Shown one piece after another: positions 6,324 through 14,060 of a stretch of 38,014 nt of DNA. This DNA is from a virus. The notes below the pieces were generated by a model. The model saw only the letters and a program-made list of their open reading frames with translations, did no database searches and was not told the DNA's origin. The translations under genes were made by a program, and so were the position numbers. Within the stretch, counting starts at the first letter, position 1. Each line of letters begins with the position of its first letter. Where the stretch lies: positions 1 to 38,014 of IMG/VR virus record IMGVR_UViG_3300008266_000177. The stretch is one strand, 5' to 3'.

Positions 6324-6680
6324 TCAGTTGCCCTCCACTTTGTCTGCACGAGCTTGGGCGGCTTCGTTGGTGTACTTCAGCCCGTTGTAGCGAACACTGA
6401 GCTTGGCGATGTTGGCTTCAAGTGTCTCTTCACGAGTGATGCCCAGGCCTTGGCGCAGACCTTCCATGTAGAACTCGAGATCGCCCAGTTCTTCGACGAC
6501 GTTTGCGCGATCGATGGGCTTGACATAGATGGCCGCTTTCTTGACGGCGTCCAGCAATTCACCGGCTTCACCGGAGACACCGACCGCCATGTGCAGAAGG
6601 TGAGCTGTCTCAGGTGTCAGACTTGCGACGATGTCTGCACCAGGTTTGGCCAATGCTTTGACCATATCTGCGTGGTTCAT
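6324..6680 (-). CDS. MazG-like nucleotide pyrophosphohydrolase
   Basis: A 118-aa all-alpha NTP pyrophosphohydrolase. The metal-binding pattern is present: ExxE at 38-41 (GEAGELLD) and ExxD at 64-67 (VEELGDLEFY). The family hydrolyses (d)NTPs to NMP and pyrophosphate, clearing unwanted nucleotides or feeding dNMPs to synthesis. ThyX lies two genes downstream. A second, different MazG-superfamily gene lies at 31090-31482. It follows a strong leftward terminator, so it needs readthrough or its own start signal. Confidence 0.9.
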   Translation of the reverse strand: MNHADMVKALAKPGADIVASLTPETAHLLHMAVGVSGEAGELLDAVKKAAIYVKPIDRANVVEELGDLEFYMEGLRQGLGITREETLEANIAKLSVRYNGLKYTNEAAQARADKVEGN

Positions 6681-6699
6681 GTGAAACTCCTTACTTACA

Positions 6700-6733
6700 T
6701 TTGAATGAAAAAGAAAGGAGACCGAAGTCTCCT
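6700..6733 (-). terminator. Strong leftward terminator with UUCG tetraloop
   Basis: On the minus strand AGGAGAC-TTCG-GTCTCCT (6733-6716) is a perfect 7-bp stem capped by the very stable UUCG tetraloop, followed by TTCTTTTTC. It lies 20 bp after the stop of the 67-aa gene and 36 bp before the MazG-like gene. Confidence 0.9.
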
Positions 6734-6752
6734 ATCCGATTGGACAGCTGGT

Positions 6753-6956
6753 TTAAGCAGCTTCCTTGATGCCGGCCACGATGCCCTTGAGGACTTCAGC
6801 CACGGCCTTCTTGACGGCCTTGTCTTCGGTTTCCTTGTTGGCTTCGATTGCGGACTTGACCACTTCGAGGTGGGCTTTCGTTGCGGCCTTGGTGGCAGCG
6901 GTTTCGGACTTGGTGACCAGGGCGGCGACCTTCGGATCTTCCAGCAATTTGCTCAT
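6753..6956 (-). CDS. Small lysine/alanine-rich helical protein, 67 aa
   Basis: A 67-aa protein of simple composition (Ala, Lys, Val, Glu) that should be a continuous amphipathic helix or helical hairpin, with heptad-like repeats (KSETAATKAATKAHLEVVKSA, then ETEDKAVKKAVAEVL). GAAGGAG lies 7 bases before the ATG. It is the only gene between promoter P2 and a UUCG-capped terminator, so it should give a short, abundant, single-gene message. The balance of Lys and Glu is not that of a strong DNA-binding histone-like protein. The function is unknown; high expression suggests a stoichiometric role such as host takeover, inhibitor or DNA coating. Confidence 0.75.
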   Translation of the reverse strand: MSKLLEDPKVAALVTKSETAATKAATKAHLEVVKSAIEANKETEDKAVKKAVAEVLKGIVAGIKEAA

Positions 6957-7012
6957 GATTCACTCCTTCAAGTGGTTGATAACGCGTTGGGAGAATTCCC
7001 TCAGCAGGTTGT

Positions 7013-7055
7013 ATTCTACAGCTCTGCTTGCGCGACTGTAAACATGTGGTTTCAA
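7013..7055 (-). promoter_or_regulatory. Leftward sigma70-type promoter P2
   Basis: Minus strand: -35 TTTACA (7042-7037), 18-bp spacer, -10 TAGAAT (7018-7013), start near 7006. TTGAAA (7055-7050) lies 7 bp upstream of the -35 as in P3 and P4 and overlaps the primase-helicase stop codon. The leader holds CTGCTGAGG and GGGAATTCTCCC, a 4-bp hairpin. Confidence 0.85.
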
Positions 7056-9154
7056 TATTTTGCGGCTTTTTGCCCGCTTTGTTTCTTCGACCAGTCTTCC
7101 AAGTGCTTCACAGCAGCTTGCGGAGCGGCTTCAGTCATCCAAAACTCGATGTTGCGCAACGCATACAAGCGGCCTTGCCCACCATCTGCCAAGCGGATCG
7201 GCTTGCCACCACAAATCTGACGGACTCCGGCTCTTGCCAGCTCGCGGCCCAGCCCGTTTGCTGTCGTACCTGTCTTGCCAGAAGGATCGTAGAACTGCAG
7301 CAGCTCTTTCGACGTGAACAGGTCCTTGTCAACCACAATCTCGCCCACCTTGAGGACGTGGTTCGGTGTGGCCAAGAGTTGACGCACCCAACCGGCCAGG
7401 TCACTCTGCACGTTGGCGATCATCCGTTCCTTGGCTGCTGTCTTGAAGGCCGGAGCCGCTGGGTTGAAGTCGCCAGTATCTCGGTTCAGCAGATAGTGGA
7501 AGACTGCCTTGCTGCCACCCGTATCTAGCCACAGGTCGTAGTTCATGTAGAACTCTTCGTCCATGGGACCAACCTGCACCTCGTGGATGAAGAAGCGGCG
7601 GTCGTCGTCTTCAAGGAAGAACGAGTCTGGGTGGTTGGCCGTGAAGAAGTAGTTGATGCAGTCAGGCACGACGTAGGTTGGTACGTACTTGCCATTGACT
7701 CGGAGCTCGCGCTGCGTGATGAGCTTCTTCAAGAAGTCGGCATCGGCCCGCTTGTTTGATCCTGTCACGTCGTCGCCCATGACGAACTGCTTGCCCTCAG
7801 CCCATTCGTTGAAGCTGTTGTGCAAGTCCATCTGGCTGATCTCGGTGAAGTTCTGCCCGTAGATCCTGCCCAGCGTGTAACCGATCAGCGACTTGCCGGT
7901 GCCGTGGCGGATACCATGCAGGACCGCTGAGCTGAACAGCTTCGTGCCCGGATGCTGTAGTGGGTAGGCACACCAGTTGAGGAACCACTCCATGGCTTGA
8001 GGCTCTGAGCCCTTGAAGATGTGAGCAACCAGTTCAAGGAACGGCGTGACGTCGTCCTCAACCGGCTCAACACCCCAGCCCGGCCAGATGTTGAACATAG
8101 GGCGAGGATCCTGGATGAAACGACCATCTCCCGGCTTGTATGTGATCTTCGTGACCTCAGTTCGCAGCGGCCACTTAAGCCATGCCGCAGCCGCTGAGAC
8201 CGCCTTGAATGAAACCGTGCCGTCTTGCTTGAGACTGCGCTCATGGTAGTTCAGGGGCGCCTGCAGATGCTCCTTGAAGGCAGATGGAGATGCTTTGAAC
8301 CGAGTGTCCTGATCAACAATGAGACCAGGGTCTTGGACGTAGACATACTTCTCATTGAGTCCCCAAAGCGGCGCGGTTAGGCCCAGCGGCTCGGCTTCAG
8401 TGAGCAACCCACGAAACATCGAGACGGCTGAGGGCCCGGCGTGCACGAGGAAGTCGTCCAGCCCGACCTTCTCGAGGCCAGGCAGCTGAGGGAGCGAGAC
8501 CAGATGCACGAAGCAACCGCGACGATGAAGCTCTTCACCAAGCTCCCGGAGCGCAGCGCACACCATGGGGTTGGTCTTGTAGTCGCTGTCGAAGCAGATA
8601 TAGACGTTGCGCTTGGCCCATTTGACGAGGTCCAGACTGGGGAGCCAATCGAGTCCAAGTTTGTGGCTGCGCCAGTTGTACACGCCACCCAGCCCGATGG
8701 TGGGGAAGCCTTCCTTGCAGGCCTTGGCGGCTTTGAGTTCGCCCTCGGTCAGAATCAGCGGCTGGTCGGTGTCATGAAGCAGACCTTCCCAGTCCTGATT
8801 GGCTGGGTAGTAGGCGACCGGAGCGGTATTGGGTTCCTGCACGTAGCGCACAGGCTTCTTGTCGGTCAGGCTGGAGAAGTCAGATGGCGTCTCCAAGTAC
8901 CTGATGCGGTAGAACGGTTTAGATCCTGGCCAGTCGCCGATAGGCTTACCGTCAGGCCCAATGTAATCGATGCGCAAGCTACAAAGCTGCTTGAATGCTT
9001 GGTGCTGAGCCGCAGTCTGTTGCTGGCCGAGGCAGTGCATACTAAGCAGCCTGGCGTCGTCGAGCGTAAGCCCGCTTGACTTGAGTTTGGTTTCCCCTAG
9101 AGAAAGTGCTTTGTGGTCGGCCGCAGGTGCGGTCTTCTTTTTTGTGGTTGCCAT
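7052..9154 (-). CDS. Primase-helicase (TOPRIM-like primase fused to SF3/D5-like helicase)
   Basis: A 700-aa replication protein. Residues about 130-240 form a TOPRIM-like/DUF3854 region with TEGELKA (E137) and the metal-binding DxD in CFDSDYK (D189, D191). Residues about 370-530 form a D5/DUF5906-type ATPase: Walker A GIRHGTGKS (414-422), Walker B FVMGDD (457-462), sensor TANH (505-508) and arginine finger DDDRRFF. One chain thus unwinds DNA and probably makes primers, as in replication proteins of several phages and plasmids. The N-terminal 12 residues are Lys/Thr-rich. It starts 4 bp after the HNH gene and ends inside promoter P2. Confidence 0.9.
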   Translation of the reverse strand: MATTKKKTAPAADHKALSLGETKLKSSGLTLDDARLLSMHCLGQQQTAAQHQAFKQLCSLRIDYIGPDGKPIGDWPGSKPFYRIRYLETPSDFSSLTDKKPVRYVQEPNTAPVAYYPANQDWEGLLHDTDQPLILTEGELKAAKACKEGFPTIGLGGVYNWRSHKLGLDWLPSLDLVKWAKRNVYICFDSDYKTNPMVCAALRELGEELHRRGCFVHLVSLPQLPGLEKVGLDDFLVHAGPSAVSMFRGLLTEAEPLGLTAPLWGLNEKYVYVQDPGLIVDQDTRFKASPSAFKEHLQAPLNYHERSLKQDGTVSFKAVSAAAAWLKWPLRTEVTKITYKPGDGRFIQDPRPMFNIWPGWGVEPVEDDVTPFLELVAHIFKGSEPQAMEWFLNWCAYPLQHPGTKLFSSAVLHGIRHGTGKSLIGYTLGRIYGQNFTEISQMDLHNSFNEWAEGKQFVMGDDVTGSNKRADADFLKKLITQRELRVNGKYVPTYVVPDCINYFFTANHPDSFFLEDDDRRFFIHEVQVGPMDEEFYMNYDLWLDTGGSKAVFHYLLNRDTGDFNPAAPAFKTAAKERMIANVQSDLAGWVRQLLATPNHVLKVGEIVVDKDLFTSKELLQFYDPSGKTGTTANGLGRELARAGVRQICGGKPIRLADGGQGRLYALRNIEFWMTEAAPQAAVKHLEDWSKKQSGQKAAKY

Positions 9155-9158
9155 CTTG

Positions 9159-9641
9159 TTACTTCGCCCCTTTGGTGAGATTGTCTTGAGCCCAAAGAGG
9201 ACGCAGATTTGAAAGCGCGTTTATAATTTTTGGGTCTGTGATGCCTTCATTAAAGAAGGAGGAAACTGATTTGATGTGGTCAATGTGCCAAGACCCTCGA
9301 TTTTGCCAACTCATTCCTGGCTCAAATTGAGACTCTATATGGTTACAAAGATCCTTTGCTGAATACCCAAGGATCTTCTTTGATGGGAAGCCCTTGGCTG
9401 TTGGCGAAACTCTACGAATAAGACCGCGCATGTTGTTGCGCAGTTTTGACAATAAATTGCCCCTATGGTATTCTCGAATTTCACTGTTCCGCTGATCACG
9501 GTATTCCGGCTCTAGCAATCGAATTCTTCGATGTTCAGAACAGCACTTTTTGCACCACGGTTGTAAGCCATCTTCCGTCCTAGCATGCTTGCTAAATTCA
9601 GCAAGTGGTTTGGTCGAAAGACATTTTGAGCATTGTTTCAT
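9159..9641 (-). CDS. HNH homing-type endonuclease with N-terminal zinc ribbon
   Basis: A 160-aa protein. An N-terminal zinc motif (C4, C7, C30, C33) is followed by a basic linker and a C-terminal HNH fold with WHIDHIKS (H119, D121, H122), NLRPLW (N145) and the closing N154-LTKGAK. Free-standing HNH genes of this form are usually mobile endonucleases in phages. The gene is visibly richer in A and T than its neighbours, which fits recent arrival. It sits between the structured P1 leader and the primase-helicase, as the first gene of the leftward arm. AAGGA lies 10 bases before the ATG. Confidence 0.92.
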   Translation of the reverse strand: MKQCSKCLSTKPLAEFSKHARTEDGLQPWCKKCCSEHRRIRLLEPEYRDQRNSEIREYHRGNLLSKLRNNMRGLIRRVSPTAKGFPSKKILGYSAKDLCNHIESQFEPGMSWQNRGSWHIDHIKSVSSFFNEGITDPKIINALSNLRPLWAQDNLTKGAK

Positions 9642-9667
9642 TGATTTGGGTCCTTAGTTGTCGTCAT

Positions 9668-9714
9668 GCCTGCCCCAGCGTGTCAGGCTAACCATTAAGC
9701 TCAGCCAAAATGGT
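9668..9714 (-). other. Two small hairpins in the P1 leader RNA
   Basis: In the leftward leader AATGGT/ACCATT (9709-9714 with 9691-9696; 6 bp, 12-nt loop) is followed by CAGGC/GCCTG (9684-9688 with 9668-9672; 5 bp, 11-nt loop). They lie between the long 12-bp stem and the HNH start codon, and may affect translation of the first gene or leader stability. Confidence 0.45.
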
Positions 9715-9717
9715 AGG

Positions 9718-9790
9718 TGTCAGTCGGGCAGTCTTTGCTGAGGAGACGACGTAGACCCACTAGAGGAGAGAACGACACGCCCGACTGACA
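9718..9790 (-). other. Perfect 12-bp inverted repeat closing the 5' end of the P1 transcript
   Basis: TGTCAGTCGGGC (9718-9729) and GCCCGACTGACA (9779-9790) are perfect complements 49 nt apart. The right arm begins exactly at the start predicted from P1 (9790/9789), so the RNA's first base would be paired. The loop does not fold into an obvious tRNA or known ribozyme. It could be an mRNA-stabilising cap, a small RNA, or a protein-binding site in DNA. Confidence 0.75.
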
Positions 9791-9796
9791 AGGCAG

Positions 9797-9825
9797 ATTG
9801 TAATCTGTAGCGAGCGGCTCGTAAA
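9797..9825 (-). promoter_or_regulatory. Leftward sigma70-type promoter P1
   Basis: Minus strand: -35 TTTACG (9825-9820), 17-bp spacer, -10 TACAAT (9802-9797), start near 9790-9789. It drives HNH, primase-helicase and probably beyond. Unlike P2-P4 it lacks the upstream TTGAAA. Confidence 0.8.
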
Positions 9826-9860
9826 CGATGGATTACCGGCGGAGTGAAAAGCTGTTATGG

Positions 9861-10070
9861 ATCAACAACTTAGGCTCAGAACTTGGCTCTCTGCGCTTCG
9901 CTACACAACAAAGCGGTCGCTACACGCTACGCCAATCTCTATTCTCTCTTCTCTCTATCTATACTTCTTCTTCTTCTTCTTCTTCTATTAAAAAGAGACT
10001 ATAGAAAGAGTAGTATCTGTAGTTTGTCTTATAAATCAACAACTTACGTTGCTACACAAGTCGCTACACA
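9861..10070. repeat. Duplicated repeat modules (12-mer plus GCTACAC iterons)
   Basis: The 12-mer ATCAACAACTTA occurs at 9861-9872 and 10035-10046. Each copy is followed by two GCTACAC elements: 9900-9906 and 9919-9925 after the first, 10051-10057 and 10063-10069 after the second. In the second module the last two form a near-tandem 12-bp repeat. The modules flank the polypyrimidine/AT-rich tract, an arrangement typical of iteron-type origins or multi-site regulator binding. Confidence 0.65.
9936..9988. repeat. Polypyrimidine tract with seven CTT repeats
   Basis: The + strand is almost purely C/T over 53 bases (A only at 9941, 9957, 9961, 9963 and 9987) and includes seven perfect CTT units at 9964-9984. 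An A-rich stretch (9988-9995) follows directly. Such tracts can form triplex or easily unwound DNA. Confidence 0.85.
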
Positions 10071-10140
10071 GGCTGCGCCATCAGAGTGAGTGTTCGCCCA
10101 TTTAGAGGGTGTACGAGGTTTCCCACATGTGTTAGAGCGG

Positions 10141-10169
10141 TTTACGCCACCAGTGAAACGGTTTACGAT
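10141..10169 (+). promoter_or_regulatory. Rightward promoter for the packaging/structural arm
   Basis: TTTACG (10141-10146), 17-bp spacer, TACGAT (10164-10169), start near 10176 and about 40 nt before the terminase small subunit ATG. CGGTTTACG occurs twice here (10138-10146 and 10159-10167), so the second copy forms the -10. The -10 is weaker than those of the leftward promoters, which suits a later-acting or activated promoter. Confidence 0.6.
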
Positions 10170-10216
10170 CCACACCATCGAGATTTCCTATCTCCAAATC
10201 TTTGTGGAGTTGAACA

Positions 10217-10585
10217 ATGGCAGGTGGTGGACGACAACCAGGTGCTGGACGGCCGAAAGGCGCACTGTCCAAGGTCACAGCAAAAGCAAAACAAGCCGCC
10301 ATGGAAACCGGATTGCTCCCACATGAGTGGTTGCTGATGGTCAGCCGTGGCGAAGGCATCAAGCACAAGCGCTGGGTCGTGAAGTACGATGCCAAGGGCA
10401 ATGAAAAGAGCCGCGAGCTCGTGGAAGAAGAGGTCTATGCTGACTTCCCCACCCGAATCGATGCTGCGAAAGCTGCTTCCCCATACTACGCACCTCGCCT
10501 CGCTGTGCAAACCGTCTCCGTCAGCGGCAACTCGGATGCTGTGGCTGAGACCCTCAAGTCGATTGCGGAGAAGCTGCCTGTATGA
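10217..10585 (+). CDS. terS: Terminase small subunit
   Basis: A 122-aa DNA-recognition subunit of the packaging motor. It has the common GRPKGALSKVT N-terminus, a helical middle and the YADFPTRIDAAKAASPYYAPRLA segment found in many small terminases. GGAG lies 9 bases before the ATG. It overlaps the large subunit by 4 bases (ATGA). It begins just right of the repeat-rich control region, which therefore may contain the packaging start site. Confidence 0.88.
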   Translation: MAGGGRQPGAGRPKGALSKVTAKAKQAAMETGLLPHEWLLMVSRGEGIKHKRWVVKYDAKGNEKSRELVEEEVYADFPTRIDAAKAASPYYAPRLAVQTVSVSGNSDAVAETLKSIAEKLPV

Positions 10586-11907
10586 TCGAGCTCGCCCATC
10601 AAAAGGACATGGAACGCTGGTACCCGCTGACTGAGCACCAGGTCCAGACCGACCTCGTCAATGACAAGGTGCGGTTCAAGGTGGTCCCAGCAGGACGCCG
10701 ATCGGGCAAGACTGAGCGAGCCAAGCGCTTCGTGGTGCGTGAGGCCATGCGGGAACCAGGACCCTACTTCGTGGCGGCACCAACTCGGGACCAAGTCAAG
10801 CGGATCTACTGGCAAGACCTCAAGCGCTTGTGCTTCACCTCCGTGCTCGGCGACCGCTCAGTCAGCGAGTCCGAGCTTCAGATCCGTCTGCCTAACGGCA
10901 GCACGATCAGCCTCATCGGCCTTGACCAGCCTCAGCGCATGGAAGGTGTGCTTTGGATCGGAGGCGTTATCGATGAGATTGCCGACGTTCGTGACGGTGC
11001 GTGGCAAGAGAACATCAGCCCAGCCCTGGACACATTCAACCCGCTGAAGCCTGACTACCGCCCATGGTGCTGGCTGATCGGTGTCCCTGACGGTTTGAAC
11101 CACTACTTCGAGATGGCCGAGTATGCTCGGTCCTCAGGCGATCCCGACTGGAAGCTGTACACGTGGAAGAGCTCAGACATCCTGCCCAAGGACGTCATCG
11201 ATGCTGCCAAGCGCCGCATGTCGCCCCGTCAGTATCGCCAGGAATATGAGGCCAGCTTTGAGACCGCGTCAGGCCGTGTCTACGAGGACTACAGCCCGGA
11301 CAACTACACCACTGAGGTCGTCAAGCCCAATGAGCAACTGATGTGGCACCACGACTTCAACTTCACGCCCATGAGCTCAGGCGTTGGTGTACGTCGTGGC
11401 AATGACTTCTACATCCTTGACGAGATTGTTCTCCAGTCAGCAGTGGCTCGGCAGTCGGCCCTTGAGTTCGTGGAGAAGTTCAAGAACCACGCCAACCGCA
11501 GCGTCATCATCTACGGTGACCCTGCAGGTCGGGCTGGCGAGAAGCATGGGCACGCCTCAGACTACACCGAGATGGAACAGGTGCTTCGTGCCAACAACTG
11601 GACCGTGACACGCAAGGTGAAGAACGCGGCGCCAGCCATCAAGGACCGGCAGAATGCCGTGCGCGCCAAGATCAAGAACGCAAAAGGCGAGGTCAGTCTG
11701 TTCGTGAACATCGAAAAGGCAAAGTACGTTCACAAAGGCTTTGCCACCGTGCAGATCAAGAAAGGCAGCACTTTCCTTGAGGAGGACAGCGAATACCAAC
11801 ACATCACGACGGCCGTTGGTTACTGCGTGGACTACGAATGGCCGATCAACTTCAAGAAGGACGTCAAGGTCGAGCCGATCGCGTCCATCAACCACTTCAA
11901 CCGATAA
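10582..11907 (+). CDS. terL: Terminase large subunit
   Basis: A 441-aa packaging ATPase/nuclease. Walker A is AGRRSGKT (37-44) and Walker B VIDE (129-132, with the catalytic Glu132). The C-terminal RNase H-like nuclease has acidic residues in HHDFN (D258) and YGDPAG (D313). The protein drives DNA into the prohead through the portal encoded next door. With the P22-type head genes, headful packaging of a circularly permuted genome is likely, in keeping with the circular assembly. Confidence 0.95.
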   Translation: MIELAHQKDMERWYPLTEHQVQTDLVNDKVRFKVVPAGRRSGKTERAKRFVVREAMREPGPYFVAAPTRDQVKRIYWQDLKRLCFTSVLGDRSVSESELQIRLPNGSTISLIGLDQPQRMEGVLWIGGVIDEIADVRDGAWQENISPALDTFNPLKPDYRPWCWLIGVPDGLNHYFEMAEYARSSGDPDWKLYTWKSSDILPKDVIDAAKRRMSPRQYRQEYEASFETASGRVYEDYSPDNYTTEVVKPNEQLMWHHDFNFTPMSSGVGVRRGNDFYILDEIVLQSAVARQSALEFVEKFKNHANRSVIIYGDPAGRAGEKHGHASDYTEMEQVLRANNWTVTRKVKNAAPAIKDRQNAVRAKIKNAKGEVSLFVNIEKAKYVHKGFATVQIKKGSTFLEEDSEYQHITTAVGYCVDYEWPINFKKDVKVEPIASINHFNR

Positions 11908-11916
11908 GGAACCACC

Positions 11917-13995
11917 ATGGCCCGACCATCCAAAGAGCAACGACTTGCTGCCATCCACCAGGAGGCGCTTGCAGAGTTTGACAACATCCAATCATCCATG
12001 CGCGATGAACGACTGCAGTGCCTCCAAGACCGGCGCTTCTACTCGATCGCAGGTGCTCAGTGGGAAGGTCCATTGGGCGAGCAGTTTGAGAACAAGCCCA
12101 AGTTCGAGGTCAACAAGATCCACTTGGCTGTCATCCGCATCATCAACGAGTACCGCAACAACCGCATCACCGTTGACTTCGTGAGCAAGGAAGGCAAGGA
12201 GTACGACAAGCTGGCTGATACGTGTGACGGTCTGTACCGCGCCGACGAGCAAGACAGTGGTGCTGAGGAAGCTTACGACAACGCTTTTGAGGAAGGCGTG
12301 GCCGGCGGCTTTGGAGCCTGGCGTCTGCGCACAGTGTACGAGAACGAAGAGGATGAAGAAGACGAGAAGCAGCGGATCCGCATTGAGCCGATCTTCGATG
12401 CTGACTCGTCTGTGTTCTTTGACCTGAACGCCAAGCGCCAAGACAAGGCTGACGCCAAGCGCTGCTTCGTCATCACGTCCATGACGCGCCAAGCCTACAA
12501 GGATGAGTGGGGCGATGACCCTGCTTCGTGGCCGAAGGAAGTCCATCAGTACGAGTTCGACTGGTTGACGCCTGACGTCGTCTTCGTGGCTGAGTACTAC
12601 CGCGTCGAGGAAACTCGCGAGACCGTCTACGTCTGGGAGACCATTGACGGTGAGGAGGAGCGCTACAAGGATGCTGACTTCGAGGCTGATGAGACCTTGG
12701 AAGAACGCTTGTTGGCAGTGGGCAGCAAGGAGGTTCGCCAGAAGAACATCAAGCGTCGCCGTGTCCGCAAGTACATTCTGTCAGGCGCCAAGATCCTCGA
12801 GGATTGTGGCTACATCGCCGGCAAGTGCATCCCCATCGTGCCCATGTACGGCAAGCGCTGGTTCGTCGACAACGTGGAACGCTGCATGGGCCATGTCCGC
12901 TTGGCCAAGGATGCTCAGCGCCTGAAGAACATGCAGCTGTCTAAGCTCGGTGAAATCAGCGCTCTGTCTTCGGTTGAGAAGCCGATCCTGACGCCTGAGC
13001 AAGTTGCTGGCCACCAGATGATGTGGGCCGACGACAACATCAAGAACTTCCCCTACCTGTTGGTCAACCCCATCACCGACGCCAATGGCAACCAAGCCAT
13101 CTCAGGTCCGATTGGTTACACCAAGCCGCCTCAGATCCCTCAGGCCTTGGCCGCTCTGCTGCAGATCACCGAACAGGATATGCAAGACCTGCTTGGCAAC
13201 CAGCAGGCCGGCGAAGAACTGCAGCCCAACGTCAGTGGCAAGGCGGTTGAGCTGATCCAGAACAAGCTTGACATGCAGACCTTCATCTACATGAGCAACA
13301 TGAGCAAGGCCGTCAAGCGCTCGGGTGAAATCTGGTTGAGCATGGCTCGTGACGTGTTGGTCGAAGAAGGCCGCAAGATGAAGTCCATTGGTCCACAGAA
13401 CGAGATGCAGTCTGTCGAGCTGGCCAAGCCTGTGGTCAACGAGAAGGGCGAGATTGAGACTGAGAACGACTTGTCTGAAGCCGAGTTCGACGTCAATGTG
13501 GATGTTGGTCCGTCGTCGTCCAGCAAGCGAGCAGCTACGGTCCGCGCCCTGACCGGCATGGCTTCCTTGACCGACGACGCTGAGACCAAGCAGGTCCTGG
13601 GCGCCATGGCCATGATGAACATGGAAGGCGAAGGTATCACTGAGGTGCGTGACTACTTCCGCAAGAAGCTGCTCCGCATGGGAGTTGTCAAGCCCACAGA
13701 GGAAGAACAGCAGACCATGGCTGAAGAACAGGCCAACCAACAGCCTGATCCGAACACCCAGTACCTGCAGGCAGCAGCCGATGAAGCGACGGCCAACGCC
13801 ACTCAGGCTCGTGCCAAGACCATCCTCACGGTGGCGCAGGCTGATGAAACTAAGGCCAAGACCATGAAGACTTTGGCTGAAGTGGACTCGTCAGAACAGC
13901 GCCAGGCCATGGAGGTCATTGAAAAGTTCGGTGGTTTGGGCCAAGTCCAACCACAAGGGGCCGAAACTGTATCACAGAACGGCATTCCACTGTAA
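11917..13995 (+). CDS. Portal protein, P22 gp1 type
   Basis: A 692-aa portal, close to the 725 aa of P22 gp1 and much longer than siphovirus portals. The start region (FYSIAGAQWEG, then VNKIHLAVIRIINEYRNNR) matches the P22 portal wing/clip layout, and the conserved VPMYGKRW and GHVRLAKDAQRLKN segments follow. The last 150 residues are Gln/Ala/Glu-rich and helical (ANATQARAKTILTVAQADETK), probably the barrel. It forms the dodecameric DNA channel. A small hairpin (CACCC/GGGTG, then AGTTTT) lies in the gap to the scaffold gene. Confidence 0.93.
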   Translation: MARPSKEQRLAAIHQEALAEFDNIQSSMRDERLQCLQDRRFYSIAGAQWEGPLGEQFENKPKFEVNKIHLAVIRIINEYRNNRITVDFVSKEGKEYDKLADTCDGLYRADEQDSGAEEAYDNAFEEGVAGGFGAWRLRTVYENEEDEEDEKQRIRIEPIFDADSSVFFDLNAKRQDKADAKRCFVITSMTRQAYKDEWGDDPASWPKEVHQYEFDWLTPDVVFVAEYYRVEETRETVYVWETIDGEEERYKDADFEADETLEERLLAVGSKEVRQKNIKRRRVRKYILSGAKILEDCGYIAGKCIPIVPMYGKRWFVDNVERCMGHVRLAKDAQRLKNMQLSKLGEISALSSVEKPILTPEQVAGHQMMWADDNIKNFPYLLVNPITDANGNQAISGPIGYTKPPQIPQALAALLQITEQDMQDLLGNQQAGEELQPNVSGKAVELIQNKLDMQTFIYMSNMSKAVKRSGEIWLSMARDVLVEEGRKMKSIGPQNEMQSVELAKPVVNEKGEIETENDLSEAEFDVNVDVGPSSSSKRAATVRALTGMASLTDDAETKQVLGAMAMMNMEGEGITEVRDYFRKKLLRMGVVKPTEEEQQTMAEEQANQQPDPNTQYLQAAADEATANATQARAKTILTVAQADETKAKTMKTLAEVDSSEQRQAMEVIEKFGGLGQVQPQGAETVSQNGIPL

Positions 13996-14060
13996 GATCT
14001 TTGTTTATGCGGTTCCCACCCAGCCGCTTTAATGGGTGAGTTTTGAATGGGGTCATTGAA

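Larger units (their letters stand above)
9642..10216. other. Non-coding divergent control region, candidate origin
   Basis: This is the only gene-free stretch over 300 bp, located where the two arms diverge. From left to right it holds the structured leader of the leftward transcript, promoter P1, a first repeat module, a polypyrimidine/CTT tract next to an AT-rich patch, a second repeat module, and a rightward promoter 48 bp before the terminase small subunit start. Bidirectional control is clear; replication or packaging initiation is inferred from layout. Confidence 0.7.

Noticed and set aside
9736-9775. Hammerhead-like core (CTGAGGA followed later by GAA) inside the 12-bp inverted repeat on the + strand
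   Set aside because: The bases between the two boxes do not form a stem II and no stem I fits around a cleavage triplet, so the motif is a chance match.
9988-10012. ACTATAGAAAGAG resembling the end of a T7 promoter
   Set aside because: The upstream half does not match the T7 consensus, and no single-subunit RNA polymerase gene exists in this genome.
9883-10089. Reading frame of 68 codons with a poly-leucine stretch in the control region
   Set aside because: The Leu run comes from the CTT repeats, the start would be TTG without a ribosome site, and the frame runs across the repeat modules. It is not a credible gene.
9642-10216. tRNA gene or attachment site in the gene-free region
   Set aside because: No cloverleaf with a T-loop or anticodon arm can be drawn, and no integrase exists to use an attachment site.
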